Shown: positions 11,269 to 24,400 of the stretch, piece after piece | How positions within the stretch are numbered: the stretch's first letter is position 1 | Layout of the letters: each line of letters begins with the position of its first letter | Assembly (NCBI GenBank): GCA_963969595.1 | Contig: OZ018415.1 | Coordinates: 11,594,001-11,658,000 of the forward strand | Source of the DNA: Neckera pumila | Taxonomy: Eukaryota > Streptophyta > Bryopsida > Hypnales > Neckeraceae | Direction: 5' to 3' | DNA: 64,000 nucleotides | Notes under the pieces: generated by a model | Seen by the model: only the letters and a program-made list of their open reading frames with translations | Database searches by the model: none | Told to the model about the DNA's origin: nothing | Program-made: the position numbers and the translations under genes

Positions 11269-12365
11269 ATGTCCCTCGTGAAGACAAAACGTGAAGAAAA
11301 AGTATTGCAGTTGGAGGGGGGAAGAGTGCTCTATAAAGAGACAACACTGATGCCACAAAAGCGGGTGCAGAAACCAAGAGCAAAAAAGAGGATAAATGTT
11401 GAATTCATGCAACTACCGCCCATATCAATGGAATACTAGACCCCCCCGTGCCAACAAGCCATACACCGAACCCCCTAAACCCGCCTCTTCTAGATTCCAC
11501 ACCAAGACTCGAAGGTATACAAGAGTTTGCCATTCTAAACCACATTTTGAAATTCATATTGTTTACTTGTCTTCCTTTGTCTTGTAACACATTTTAAAGT
11601 TTATTGTATATCATATTTGGCCTGGATGAAACAAGCATTGTTGAGTCTTACTAATTTCTAAAATCATAATGTTTAGATTTGTTTGAGCAATCATATGTTT
11701 TATAAAGGGATTGTATAGAATTGTTTTGGTAATAAATCATGACAACCTTAGCAAAGCAATACAACAACAATAATCTAATATTATTCTAGCCAATATTCTA
11801 TCTTTCCTACTATGAGAGCCAATTGAACTAAGCTTAGCAATAACAAGATTTAAACTTTGGTCTTCAATAACTTTTGTTTATAGTAGCTCAAAATTGCGTT
11901 CTTTGGTGCGTTGGAACCTTCTTTCACTCAATCCCAATCCCAAAATATGAAAATTTGACTATTTTATTAATAGTATAACCAAGCATATTAGCAAAAAGTG
12001 GCAGTTTGGGGGTACTCACTTTAATCTTCTATGTTCCATGAATGCCATTCTAAATTTACCGTAGAATATCTGGGAATGTATAGCTCAAACAATCAACAAA
12101 TCCTTGATTTAATAGGGAAGAGAAGGCAAAAAGAAAGTGTGGGATTGCGAAGAAGCCACGACAATGGATTCCACCAGACATCCAGCCTAATAGGTTTGGA
12201 GAGATTTCAAATGTAAGAGCAGCTTGGAGCAGTAGAATACAAGTGACAAAGAGAAAATGATGAGGCCATCTTTGAAGTCCTTGCTCCATTTCCAAGAGAC
12301 ACCAAAGGCATTTTAAGCAAGCCACCGCTGCCAGAATCTCAGCACAACATTGAGAGCATGGAAAC
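11269..12365. other. No gene recognised; one repeat match
   Basis: Open frames around 11396-11590 and 12031-12325 do not resemble known proteins. A stretch at about 11870-11985 is, on the minus strand, a diverged copy of the repeat that flanks the nest at 17383. The shared core is 'GTTCCAACGCACCAAAGAAC', followed by 'gcaa'. Confidence 0.4.
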
Positions 12366-15300
12366 TTGCAACATCAATCTCTGGAACACAATGTTTGTGA
12401 TGAGGCGTGGAGGTCAATGAAGCCACTTACAAAGCATCCAGGATCCAACACAACACACCCTAGCAGGCACCAAGACAATGCATGCATGGTGCTTGTAACT
12501 AACATGCCTATACACTTATTGGAAGTATATACGGATTGGAATTTGGTGCGAACAAGATGGGTGGTTCTTGTTCCCAATTAGTTCCTATCAGAGGTATCAT
12601 TCCACACTGGCGATATCCCAATTTGGACACAAGGGGATGTGATTGGGGAGGGTGTACACATTGAAACTGGCAAGAAAATGGTGTTGGTGAATCTTGGAGG
12701 TCCTGATTGTGAGCGCCACATGCTAGAGCAAGATATACAGGTGGCACATGGCCCACATATGCATGCAATAGGTAGTGAAAGAGGACACGGTTATGGTTGA
12801 TGGAAAAGATTGTTTCAATCCGTCTGCTACGATTGTGCCTGTTGTGTCTGAGGGTGCTTCCTTTCCAAGGCATTATAACTATCGAATGTGAATGGGGTGA
12901 TTGGAGCCAAGAAAGCCCAAGACATACTAAGCACGTGGGAGAGAATGCAAGGAGCAATCCTAGGGTCTAAGTGCCATTGGGTGATCCAATACGTGACTAC
13001 GATGTTCCTTTAGATCTAGAGGGTATTAATGGTACTCAAGACTCCACACTGCACATGACATTCCCTAAGGTAAGCAAAAGACTTCCACAATACATGCTTT
13101 GTTCAGACTTAGAGTCTAAGTCCGGGGATGATGTTGAAGATGTCCCCGACCTTTGTAATAATGGGCGAGATTCTAGTGATGCGGAATGGTTCCCAGATTA
13201 CAGAGATATATGCACACTTGAGAGTGAAGAATCAGACTTTGATGTTGATATCATTGATGAGTCTATCCCAGCCTCCAAGAGACTCAAAGAACGGTGTATG
13301 CAACCAACATCATTTGCACCAAGACATCCAGACATGGAACAATTGGCACAATATTACCTGGAATTTAGTAAGCAAGAGCTTTGTCCGTAGTCAAAACAAT
13401 TTTAGTGGCCCTATCCTTGGCTTGAAGTGCCCACAACCTAAAGGCCTCCCAAAGCCCTGTTTTTTTTTTGACAAGTATTGGAGTGACAACACGGTGGACC
13501 AAATTGCCAGTCCTGTACTATGGACTCATATTCCAAGTGATGACATTACATAGGTGGGAGCAAATTATCAAATGCCTCCATCTTGTGGACAGCATACCTT
13601 GGTCAAAGATTTGAAGCACTGCCAATTTGATAAAATTGCAAAAAACACATTGGCTACTTGACATGTTTATGGAAATATTTGAGGCAACTTACAACTTCGA
13701 AAGAGAAATTACGATAGACAAGTTTGTCATTGCATATAAAAGAAAGTACTATTTTTTTCAGCAGTTCATGTCCAATAAGCCTATTTGGTTTGGCATAAAG
13801 GTGTGGATCCTTGCTAGCTCCAAGAGTTGTTTTGTTTGGCGCATTGAAGTGTATTTTGGGAAAAAGTCAAGCATGGGTGAGCATGGCTTTGGTTATCATG
13901 TTGTGCAACGGATGGTAGCGGAAGTACATCATAGGGGCCACATCTTAGTGGTGGACAATTTATTTGCAAGTGTCAATTTATTCCATGAACTGATGGTCAA
14001 TGGAATTTGGGCCACTAGTACTGTGCGTAGAACTAGCAGAAATTTACCCAGCGGTTTGTACCAAAAGCCTGACTGCATAGTGCAAGGATCAATGCTCATC
14101 AGAAACCGTGTACGTAAGCAAATGGGCGTAGTGTTGTGGCAAGACAAGAAATTGGTTACCCTTCTTAGCACAACAGCACCACCCTGGGAGCCAAACATGA
14201 AGGTCTTGCGTCGTATCCCTAGCTTGCATGGCCTACTCATTGTACCGTCATCGCCTATGTACCAACAATATGTTGAATACATGCGAGGTGTTGACGTCAC
14301 AAATCAGCTTTGTGGAAATTATTCATCACAATTGAGATGCCACAAATGGTGGGAAATTTTTCAACTTTGTAGTTGATCAAAGTTTGGGTGAATAGTTACA
14401 TGACGTGGAAGAGGGACATGGAGAACATAGTTCTATCAATCATGCCTCACTTGGCCTTTAAAATTACAATAAGCAAACACCTTGTCTAGGAGGCCATCGG
14501 CGCTCGCCAAAGAGGCAAGCAACATCAATTTCCTACTTGGGTGAATGCAAAAAACACTTATACTATTTGTTGCATTTTGTCACACCCTAGTTTATAATTT
14601 AAATTTTGGCCGTAACTTTTGTGTTTTAGCTCCAAAATGACTCAAAATTTATAGAGAAGCTACTCATAACCATAATACACCTTGCCTAACTTTTTGGTAA
14701 TTTAAAAAAATAATTTACTATTTTTAAACAGCCCCAATAATTTCTCACAACGGATGATTTAGGGTTTCTTTGCACCTTTTTAGTCCAAAAAAACAAATTT
14801 TGAGCTGAAATTTGGAGAGAATGGTCTTCTAGTAGACTTGTAGCTACTATCTAAAGGATTTTCAAAAACACTCATTTTTATGTGGTGTACAAGTCTATAA
14901 AAAGAGCTCCTTTCTGCATTTTTTTCAAAGGTATGAAACATTATTTCGGTGCGTTTTTTGGCCAAAACCTATCACCAATTTTTTTTCTAAAATGGACGAT
15001 TTTTAGATTTTTTTTAAAAATCCTATATTTTACAAATGAAAATGTCAAAAGTGTTTTTTTCTTTACTGGAATTTTTGACATAGAATTCACCCTAAAATCG
15101 GTGAAGAAAATACCACTTTTGACATTTTAATTTGTAAAAAATAGGATTTTTTTTAGAAAAGAATCTAAAATTTTTTAATTTCAGAAAACTTTTTGGTGAT
15201 AGATTTTGACCAAAAAATGCACCAAAATAATGTTTCATACCTTTGAAAAAAATGCAAAAAGGAGCTCTCTTTGTGGACTTGTACACTACATAAAAATAAG

Positions 15301-15775
15301 GGTTTTTGAAAATCCTTTAGACAGTAGCTACAAGTCTACAGAAGACCATTCTCTCCAAATTTCAGCTCAAAATTTGTTTTTTTGGGTTAAAAAAAGTGCA
15401 AAAAATCCCTGAATCATCCATAGTGAGAAATTATCGAGGCTATTTAAAAATAGTAAATTATTTTTCAAAACTACCAAAAAATTAGACAAGGTGTAATGGT
15501 TATGAGTAGCTTCTCTATAAATTTTGAATCATTTGGAACTAAAACACAAAAGTTATGGCCAAAATCAAAATCTAGAATGTGACAAAACACTAGCTTTAAG
15601 TGTTTCTTGCATTCACCCACTCCAAGACGCCCACTTCGAACACACACGCTCTTCCACTCCAACTTGAAGCGGGTCTGCATTGTAAACACCCCATTGTTGG
15701 TATTGTGCAGACTGTGGAAACAAGTGGATGTGTTAAGAAAAATGCTATCATACTCACCATGTAGAAATGAAGAAG
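12366..15775 (+). pseudogene. Decayed piggyBac-type transposase P0, split by element E2
   Basis: An acidic N-terminal region (12971-13390) leads to a piggyBac DDE_Tnp_1_7-like domain at 13430-14500. Visible motifs are 'ITIDKFVIAYKRKY' (first Asp), 'KPIWFGIKVWILASS', 'VVDNLFASVNLFHEL' (second Asp) and 'YMRGVDVTNQL' (third Asp), then 'HKWWEIF' and 'VNSYMTWKRDM'. Frame changes near 13400-13620 and 14376, plus in-frame stops, make it non-functional. The palindrome E2 (14539-15618) interrupts the gene. Beyond it a Cys-rich segment ('YCADCGNKWMC', 'EKCYHTHH') fits the C-terminal zinc-binding tail of this family. The start is uncertain: 12366 is suggested by 'RTRWVVLVPN', which resembles 'RGERWTVVPTV' in the element at 63492. 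Confidence 0.8.
14539..15618. mobile_element. Palindromic foldback element E2
   Basis: The ends are GGGTGAATGCAAAAAACACT and the reverse complement of the family terminus ('tgtttcttgcattcaccc'). Nearly the full 1.08 kb folds back on itself: 'atggtcttctagtagacttgtagctac' at 14821 pairs with 15320-15345, and 'ccaaaaaa' blocks pair near the centre at about 15080. Flanks are ACTT and ACTC, a 4-bp duplication with one mismatch. It sits inside the 3' part of the P0 transposase, so it arrived after P0. Confidence 0.82.
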
Positions 15776-17382
15776 CAAAAGTGATGGTCTCTAATGCTTT
15801 TGTTGTGTGAAGTTGGTTTGGCACAAGGTCTATTCAAGGCTCTTAGTACGCGTTGCTAGACCCCGCAATGTTGGGACGTGAATGTGGCAGTGAACGTCAA
15901 AGAGAAGGAAGCAAGCTTGAATCTGCGTGCAGTACTACAACGTCATTCGATTTGAATTCATAATCAGTGTAGAGGCTCTCTTGGATTTGGGGATTCAAGG
16001 ATATTCAATCACAAATTACTCTAGTTGTTTTTGTTTTTGTTTACAGCTTCATAGATTGATCCTTATATCTTTTGTATGGAAATGACAAAGGACTATGGAC
16101 TTTATTTTGGATTCGATATTGAGTGTAGAGGATCGTTTATGAACTCTTACTAGAAGCATGGTGACACTTTTATTTGAAGCCTTGTTATAAGTGGCGCCAG
16201 GTGATTTGAAGCCAATGTTTAGTATTGTCGCAGGCTCATAATCTTGTAGTGCACCTAGCATGAAATTACTTCTTAGGACGGATTCTTTTGAAATCAACTT
16301 CCTTGACTTTGATTTCTATCCTCTTGACGTGTTGTTTTATGAAGTATTCATTAGATGTTCAATGGTTACATCCTCATGAATTTTCCATATACTATGAAGG
16401 CATACTCTAGGCTTCACACTCTGAGTCAGATCTTATGTGCTCAGACCACATTTGATGGACTTCGGAGCTTGTGTTGACATCACCAAGCTGAGTGAGGATT
16501 GCCCTGGAGAAGAGATTCGCAAAAAGCTGCTTAGAATCAATAGTTTTGCAGGAATAGCATTGTTTCAAACATCTCAAATTCACTGGAAATGTTAATCGAG
16601 GTGGCTTTGGTTACAGCGTTGCCGAATGCTGGCTCAATTTACGAAAGCTTGAGTTCATGTCGCCTTCTGAGTGCATAACTGTGGGGCAAATCATTCTCGC
16701 CGAGACCTCTTCCTTGCAAGTTGACTCGCTTAACCAGTATCCGTTGGTAAGGACTTCAACTCAATACTCGGAAGCTTAGAGTTTGCAACAAATTATGGAG
16801 TGTCAGAATTGTCAGTCATTGCTACATTGCAATATCGGACAACAAAATTGAGATGTGAGCTAATGAAATTGTAGAAAGTAGCTGAAGCATCTGTTAGGAT
16901 TTGGGGTTTAGTCTCTCAAATAGTGAGGACTTCAACTCAAGACTCGGAAGCTGAGAATTTGCAACAATATCTGGAGCAATAAAATCCCCGCAACATTCTT
17001 TTTGCAAATTCCTTTTTATTGAGTGCTGCAATGTGAGCAAAACAAGCTGAGGATCAAATGGTGCTATAACTCATGCATAAGGTTCATGCATACAACACAG
17101 CGTCCCCACTTTCTCCATCCAATCGAAGAAAATCACAATAAGCTATTATACCCAACAATCATGCATGACTGACTCGTCAAGAATGAAACAAAAATATTGT
17201 AATTTTGGAGGCTTTTGTGATTGTTCATGAAGTCAAACAAAATACTTAACTTCATGAATTGATTTTTTGGCCACATAAGAAAGTTGTTGTATAGAGTCCG
17301 AAATCATGCCCTATACACACAGCAACCTCAAAATGCAGCCCGCATCCAGCCAATATTTTGAAGGCCAACCTCTTAAAAGGAT
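15776..17382. other. No gene recognised; short direct duplication
   Basis: A 40-bp block starting 'ggacttcaactcaa.actcgg' and running to 'gtttgcaaca' or 'atttgcaaca' occurs at about 16758 and again at 16928. A frame near 16590-16745 reads 'AECWLNLRKLEFMSPSECIT' but is short and I do not recognise it. The block may contain 3' noncoding sequence of P0. Confidence 0.35.
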
Positions 17383-17594
17383 TAAGAGAACTGAATTGAA
17401 CTTTGGTGGAGATAATTGAATGGAGAATTTTGTGCCTAGTACTTGTTGATTATTAGATTGGTCAATTTTTCATATCTTCTTGTTTCCAACGCACCAAAGA
17501 ACGCAACATTTGGATTCCATATGCAAAAGTTATGAAGGATCAAATTTTTTTGGTAGAGCTTCTAAAATTGCAAGTACATATTGATTTTGGAGAT
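17383..17594. repeat. Segmental duplication S1a, left part
   Basis: It aligns with 46125-46364, for example 'gagaactgaa', 'cctgttgattatta', 'tcatatcttcttgtt', 'ccaacgcacca' and 'gcaaaagttatgaaggatcaaat'. The right part of the same repeat is at 26625-27165. A further diverged copy lies on the minus strand at 11870-11985. No gene is visible in it. Confidence 0.8.
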
Positions 17595-17719
17595 GTGCAG
17601 TGCCATCTTGAAAGTATTGTGACCCCAATTTCGACTTGCAAGAATATCTTTCAAAATTTGACCTTTTCAGATCTACTTTTCAAAACTAACTTATCAACAC
17701 TACAAGAAAACGGGTATTT

Positions 17720-18180
17720 TATGACTACAAAAATATGACTGGAGATGACTGGCGACTACTCGCAATCGTATTCTTCGAGGCCAATACCTTGGTGAAAAAT
17801 ACAACTGCAAATTATGACTGCCAGTCATTTTTTGGCCTTGTACCTCATGGGCATATACTATATGCTCGTTGGAAATGCCAAAGTAGGAAATGGCAAGGAA
17901 CATATTTGGAAACGTCAAGTCATATTGCAAGTCATATTTTGCAATTATATCTCCATGGTCGTGACATTTTTTTTTTGGAGCAGCCCAAGGGAAATTTGGG
18001 CGAGCAATCACATTTTTGCATTGGTCATATTTTGCAATCATTTTTCCATGGTAGTAACATTTTTTTTCTTTGGGGGCAGCCAAGGGAAATTTGGGCTGGT
18101 AGTCATCTTTTTGCCTTAGTCATTTTTACAGTCATATTTTTTTAACAATCATATTTTGTAGTTACATTTTTTGGTTAGTA
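17720..18180. repeat. Left subterminal repeats of the 7.3-kb CACTA element
   Basis: 'GACT', 'AGTCAT' and 'GGTCATATTTTGCAATCAT'-like motifs recur every 30-50 bp. Two blocks with 'agcc(c)aagggaaatttgggc' occur at 17981 and 18078. The open frames here (17735-18145 and others) are by-products of the repeats. Confidence 0.65.
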
Positions 18181-19685
18181 GATTTTATTTCTTTGGGGGC
18201 ATACTAAAGAGAAGGTGTGCAATCTAAGATGGCCCTCTTGTATTCTTTTGGGTATAACTGTGACTTTATTTCATGATTGCCTACTAAAAAAATAAAATAA
18301 AATTTTGTATGTTGTGTCCATTACTCCATTATAAGAATTGGCATCCAATAATTTAGGATAGCACATGTTTATATTCTAACTAATATGTTTTAACCCCTAA
18401 AGGACCAAACACCATTTTTTGGCAACATAGCAATTTTGGGCAACTCACTACAAATGGAAATTTTAATTTTTTTCTTTGAAATTTTCACTCAATATGTGCC
18501 CAAGGAGTAGCTTCAAGGCCCAACAATTTTCATAACTTTTGACTTTATGAATGAAAAGTTATTGCATGATATGTAATTTTCCTCGTTCGGCGGGTAGCCC
18601 GGGCAGCTCAAAAAATTTCTTTAAAAAACACTTTTTTGAAAAATTAGAATTTGAAATTGGTTTTATAGATTTATATATACTTGGAAAGCTTTGAATCATT
18701 CCATTTGGATTAACGAGTCAAAAGTTATGAGGATTCTTAGTTGGAGGGTAGTTATGGAATCTCTACTCTAAAATAAACTTTGAAGTCCTCTCTCTAACTC
18801 AATTTTCAATATTTTGAATAAAGCAAAAAAAATTGGGTGTATATTGCTTATTACAACATTACAACCGCTGGGATTGGCGTTTTTCAATTCCATAATTAAA
18901 TTCTTGACGATTTAGTATTTTTGAGTCATTCTCTACCTCTTCCTACTTACTATTTTTTTCCTATATGTTGTACAATTCCAAATGATTTGAAAATTTCAAG
19001 CATGTAGCCAACTTGCTTTGAAGAATGAATCCAAGGAATAACCACCATTTTGGACATTTTTTCATAGAAATGTGACCTTGTGAAGTGCAGTTGCCCGGAT
19101 TTTTGCAGTGATTAAAAAATGATTTTGTCAATTCAAACGCTATTATCTTGCAATCTACATGGTGGAAAATTCTGAAATTTTTTCCACATTTTCTTAAACC
19201 AGTGTACTACAAGATCCTACGGTTACATATTTTCAAAAATGTTTTTTTTCTAAAATTTGATACTTGTATTAAAAATGGCAGTTTTGAAGCTGTTTTGGTA
19301 AAAATATAGTCAAAAACCTTTAGGGGTTATATTTTCAAATAGCCTAAAGAAAATTTGGGCGGGAAACATATTTGGAGAGTGTTCAGTTATATTTTTGCCT
19401 CAATTATATTTTGTAGTCATATTTTTTTGTCAGTCATATTTTGTAATCACATTTTTTTGGTAGCAAATTTTTTTCTTTGGAGGTAATCCAAGGAAAAGGT
19501 GAGCAATTTAAGTTGTCCCTCTTGTAAATTGGCCATTAGGGTCATTCTTTTTAATGTAGGTGTGGCTTTATTTCATGGCTATTAAAAAAACATTATTTTT
19601 TGGGGGTGATGTGTCGCCTATAGAACTAGCATCAAATAATTTGGGAAGGCATATATTTATATTTTAATTCATATAATTAAAATTT
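18075..19685. repeat. Tandem duplication of about 330 bp, separated by MITE C2
   Basis: Sequence 18075-18389 and 19336-19685 are direct copies. Shared order: 'aaatttgggc', 'catattttgtag', 'tttctttgg.ggca', 'gaaaaggtg.gcaat', 'ccctcttgta', 'ggctttatttcatg' and 'catc.aataattt.gg'. The MITE at 18390-19330 lies exactly between them. Confidence 0.7.
18390..19330. mobile_element. piggyBac-type MITE, copy C2
   Basis: It starts TTAACCCCTAAAGGACC and ends CTTTAGGGGTTAT, so the right target site has one change from TTAA. Internal blocks ('agatcctacggttacat', 'atcttgcaatctacatgg', 'tttccacat') match the other C copies. It is nested in the CACTA element. Confidence 0.85.
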
Positions 19686-22160
19686 TCATAGGACTTAGAA
19701 GGGAATTAGAGAGGAATAAAGCAATTAACAATAAGTAATAACCATTTTTTTTTAAGGATTTAGGGGGAAATTAGAGAGGAATTAAAGCCTATGAACAAAC
19801 TATAACACCAAAGCAGTACCAAATCTAAGAACCTAGGTTAGAAAACAGGCTTGCTTTATCCCATTATTGGGACTTGTTGTAAGGTTGATGATTGTGATAC
19901 AAATTGAAAGCTAATTAGATTGATTAATACAAAGTGAAATCTAATACATTTAATCTAATGATGTAGACTGAAGGTTGTTGAGTTTAGAAAAAACACTTGA
20001 AGCTTGGAAAAACTCTACTCTAAAGAGGAGAAAAAAGAGTGTGAGAAAAATCCATACCTGAGTGTACATGGAGCAAGAGTAAGTGAGGAGTGCGATTTGT
20101 ATTGAGAGTCTAAGAATTTGAAATAGAAGTACAGGTTCCAAGTTGCCACTTGAAGCTTTGGGCATAGTTAGACGACTAATTTAACTTCCTTATAGAGGTT
20201 TGACTAAGTATTAATAAAAAAAAATTGTTGTTGATTATAACACGCATAGTTGACCAAATGGAGTTTTAAGGTCTTAAGTATATACTTAGTTAGCACTTAT
20301 GAGATTTATGTCATTGCAATTGTTTGATTTATAAATACTTAGAAATTAATTAGTAGAAATAGAAGTCAAAGATTTTCATTCTAAAATATTCCAAAGAATA
20401 AAGGAAAAAAAGGAAAAATATAGAAAATAATTTAGAAAAAGTCAAGAGGGGGAAGTAGAAAGAAATAAGTTGAAAGAGAAGAAGAAGATCATAGATAGAA
20501 TTTATACAACTTGTTATAAAAATCATCATTTAAGTTGTATATATAAAGACACAATAAATGCAACAAAAATGGATCAATGCAAGCCTCATGATACAATTAC
20601 AATTACAATATGAGTGATGGAGAATAGAGATGTGGTAGAAACGGATTTCGAGGCATGTCCTTAAATTTGGCACTTTGTTATTTTTCTTCTTATAGAAAGT
20701 ATAGTTACATTAGAAATTAAGAGGTTTAAATCACACTTTTAAGAATTTACTAAAATCTAACTTTGAATTCAAAATCACTTAGGTAATTTCTAGAGGTTTC
20801 TAATAACATATCACAATTTTAAAAATAGATAAAAATTAAATAAGAGATGAAATGAGATAGTCAAGAGTGTTAGTTTTGGATTAAAAATGAAAAAAAGTCA
20901 TCCAATTCAAATTAGAAGGAAACTTTAAAATTCAGGTGACATTTTGAATCCAATCTTGAAAATAAAAACTAATTTAGAATTATAGGCTAAAAGAAAATGT
21001 GGATGAAGTCTTGAAGAATGAATTAGAGACAAAACTTCATCCAAAATTTTTGCTAAAAATATCCCAATAAAAAGATTTTTACTATTTTAGGATAGATATG
21101 CAGTGCTCTACAACTTAAGTTCACAAACATTTTGAATTTCTTAACTTCAATTTGAACAATACTTAAATATCCAACTTATAATTTGAAGCTCAACAACAAA
21201 GAAAATGGTTGTGCATGATTTATCTTAAGGATATAGATAAAATACTCACATATGTTATGTGTTGAAGTCTATTTCTTTCTTGAAAATGTTCTTAGCAATG
21301 TCATATAAGCTACATTTTTAAAATCTCTACATGCCCTACAAAAGTCACAAAATTATTCATATGAAGATTGGAGCTTACCTTGGGCACACACGCGCTTGTA
21401 TTGCAATTAAAAGATGGTTGTTTGGATGCTTTTACAAGGATATAGACTATAAAAATATAATTCCTTTTTTGCTTCAAAGATGCTTTTAAATAGTGCCTCT
21501 ATCAAATACTTTTGCTCCTGCAAATTTTGTGCACGGACGTAGATACTTTGACAAATGCATGGCATCTATTTAGATTTATTTTGTCATAATTGTAGGTGCT
21601 TTAAGGCCTTGCAGCTTTCCTTCATGCATTTTGTGGAGTTTTCTTCTCGGATACGCAATTCCCATAGTCCTATATTATATGGCTTTGATTATAATCACTT
21701 ATAATGCATTTTTGTCCAATTTTAAGGGATATAATTTTTTTTCATGTAGAAAATTCTTGTAGCCTTTTCAAAGGAATCCCAAAATGTAATAATATATGAA
21801 ATGAATAATTTTTGAGGACAATAATAGCATGATAAACCAAATTATATGAGTTATTTCAATACATGTCATGGAATAAGGTATCCAATTTTTTAGGCTTTTT
21901 AATAAAAAAATAATTTTAATTGGAAGAAACTTCTTGTATGGAATTTTAAAATTTATATAGGTATTTCAGTTTCTTTAATCTAACTTTTTGATCTTTTTAA
22001 TTTGATAATTTTTACAAAAATTGTCCTCTAAGCTGTTTTAATGCTAATGACCAATGTGTTTAATACATGAGTTGCATATCCGGGATTTTAATGTCAATAT
22101 ATGTATTCACTTTGGATCAAATTTTGTTGTTAAAAAAGCTTCGTTGCTTAGTATAGTCAT
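19686..22160. other. CACTA interior, no gene seen
   Basis: Strongly AT-rich DNA with only short random open frames (for example 19950-20165 on the minus strand). No transposase-like motif was found in either strand. It reads as the degenerated centre of a non-autonomous element. Confidence 0.5.
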
Positions 22161-22164
22161 ATTT

Positions 22165-22290
22165 GGTCAATCTCATAACTAAAACATATCATGTACATGA
22201 CTAGGACAAGTTATATAACTAGAACAAGTCATATGCATGACTTAGACAAGTCACAAAACTAGAGCAAGTCATGTGCATGACTAGGGCAAG
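22165..22290. repeat. Tandem repeats, about 40-bp unit
   Basis: About three units follow the pattern 'actag.acaagt.atataactagaacaagtcatatgcatga'. Each includes the self-complementary 'catgtacatg' or 'tgcatg'. Confidence 0.6.
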
Positions 22291-22304
22291 TGATATAACT
22301 AGGT

Positions 22305-22370
22305 TTTTAAAACCCTAGCCGCCACTTCCATGTAGCTGCCACTAATTTAGGGTTTTAAAACCCTAGCTGC
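22305..22370. promoter_or_regulatory. Telobox-like motifs (AAACCCTAG) in inverted arrangement
   Basis: Three AAACCCTA/TAGGGTTT motifs lie within 60 bp. One pair forms the palindrome TAGGGTTTTAAAACCCTA. Teloboxes occur in plant promoters and recruit Polycomb-linked proteins. Here they sit inside a transposon, so function is unproven. Confidence 0.35.
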
Positions 22371-22415
22371 CATTTTTTTGGAATTGCCTCCTCAAAGTGC
22401 AACATTTGACTATTT

Positions 22416-22910
22416 TTGTTTCTTCTTCTTTGTTTCTTGTTGCCTCTTAGTTCTTGTTTCTTGTTAATGTCTTTTAGATCTTGTCTCTTTTTGCTTCTCA
22501 ATTCTTGCTTCTTTTTGCTTCTTAGTTCTTGCTCTTTGCTTTTAGTTTCCTCTTATTACCTCTTAGTTCATAGTTTTTGCTTCTTAGTTCTTGCTCTTTG
22601 CTTTTAGTTTCCTCTTGTTACCTCTTAGTATTTATTTTTTGCTTCTAATTTTCTCTTGTTGCTTTTTAGTTCTTGCTTCTAATTTCTTGTTGTTACATCT
22701 TAATTCATGCTTCTTGTTACTAATAATTGCGTCTTAGTTCTTGCTTTTTCTTCTTATTTGTTGCATTTTCTTGCATCTTAACTTATGTTTCTTGTTGTTT
22801 GTTGTTGCAATTTAGTTCTTGTTTCTTTTTGTTTTTTGTTGTATCTTGTTGCATTTTATCTCTTGCTTGTTGTTACCTCTAAGTACTTGCCATCTTTTGC
22901 TTCTTGTTCC
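22416..22910. repeat. CTT-rich degenerate tandem array
   Basis: Roughly 500 bp of variants of 'tgcttcttagttcttg' with 'tttcctcttgttacctcttag'. The frame at 22416-22607 is Leu/Phe/Ser-rich simply because of the repeat. It is not a gene. Confidence 0.65.
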
Positions 22911-24400
22911 TTCTATTACCACTAGCGATTGGCGCTTGCTATGCTACGCATTCATCATTAGAATTTTATTAGAATTTTTATATATTTGATAAAATGTAGA
23001 ACAAAAATTTCAATGAATCTTCAAATAAAAATTACTTAAATCTTTGTATAATTTTGTTATAAGTAAGCATATATTGAAATGTACAATAGAAATTTACTGA
23101 ATGATGAATGAAATATATGCAATGGTGAATACTATAAAAGATACACATTTATTGTAATGCATTCAAAAGTTGACTCAATTGTTACAAACAATGGCAACCC
23201 AAAAACTTGGTGAATTGAAAAGAAAAACTTGTAAATTACTAAAACTTCATGAACAACTTAATTGTTGTAAAATCCAAAATTGCTTCAATTGAGTAAATGT
23301 CTCAAATCATTTGGTAGTAGCAATAGATTTTTGAAATCATAAAAGCTGTAAAAGAAATATTACAAAGGTGATTGCAAACTACTATTCTATTTTTGTAATA
23401 TAACATTGTGTGAAAATATTATTTTTATATATGCATGATTGAATATATTTTTATAAAATATTAAAATTAATTATTTCAAAGACTTATTGAAATCATTATC
23501 ATGCATTCTATTCAAATATATCAAAATTTTACTAATATGTGATACACTGAATGCATAGCATAGCAAGCATGAGCCCCTATTATTAATGGTAGCATTTGTG
23601 ATATTACAGAGGGAGTTATGATTTTAGTAGTATGATTGTTATTCTTTCTTCTTGTTTATTTGCAATTTTCTAAAGATAGTGGTCATGACCTTTTCTTATC
23701 TTAAACTTGTGCAACATACTTATATTGCCTTAAATCATTGAAGGTTGAACTATATTGTTCATTTCATTGAAAATTAACCTCCTTGATTGTATATGTAGGC
23801 ACCAAGTTGGAAAAAAGTTATTAGAGGCTATTTGTAACACCAAAGAGGCAACATCTTCACATATTTGTAAGGAATACAGGTCTTATAAATGTGTAGGAAT
23901 ATACATTTATAGAGTGTCATTGTAATATGCTTTGTATTAGTGACTAATAAATGTGATTCAGAAGAGTCACATTTTTTCTTGCATTTTCTTTCTCTAAGAT
24001 GACTATCTTTTGTGCATCTCAAAAATCATATATACACATTTTAATTGAATGGAGACTCACATTGTACTCATTTCAATTGAATTTTAATTGAATGGAGTCT
24101 TTTGTTTTGTCATGTTCATTTAGAATATATAGAAAATGTGATTGCAGTTTATGGTGGAAATTATCATTAACCTCAATTACCTCAATTACAAACCGTGCAC
24201 ACAAATCTAAGATTGTGACTTTCACTTACCTGGAATATCACTTGCTTCAATTATATATTACAAAATATCTTGGTAAAAATTTGATTGATTATAGTCACAT
24301 GATGCTCACAATTATGCCAAAAATGTGGCTTAATACTTTTAAAAATATGACTTCATTCAATCATAAAATTATTAATAACATTCCATATAAACTACCACAT
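22911..24400. other. CACTA interior, no gene seen
   Basis: AT-rich; 'gcattcat', 'tgaatgcatagcatagcaagc' and 'ttgctatgctacgcattcat' near 22937 and 23550 form a weak inverted pair. The frames at 23828-24022 and 24092-24415 have no recognisable homology. Confidence 0.4.

Noticed and set aside
17735..18145. Open frames of 136, 127 and 101 residues at the left end of the CACTA element
   Set aside because: They overlap on both strands in subterminal repeats, and their residues reflect the repeated 'agtcatattttgca' motif.
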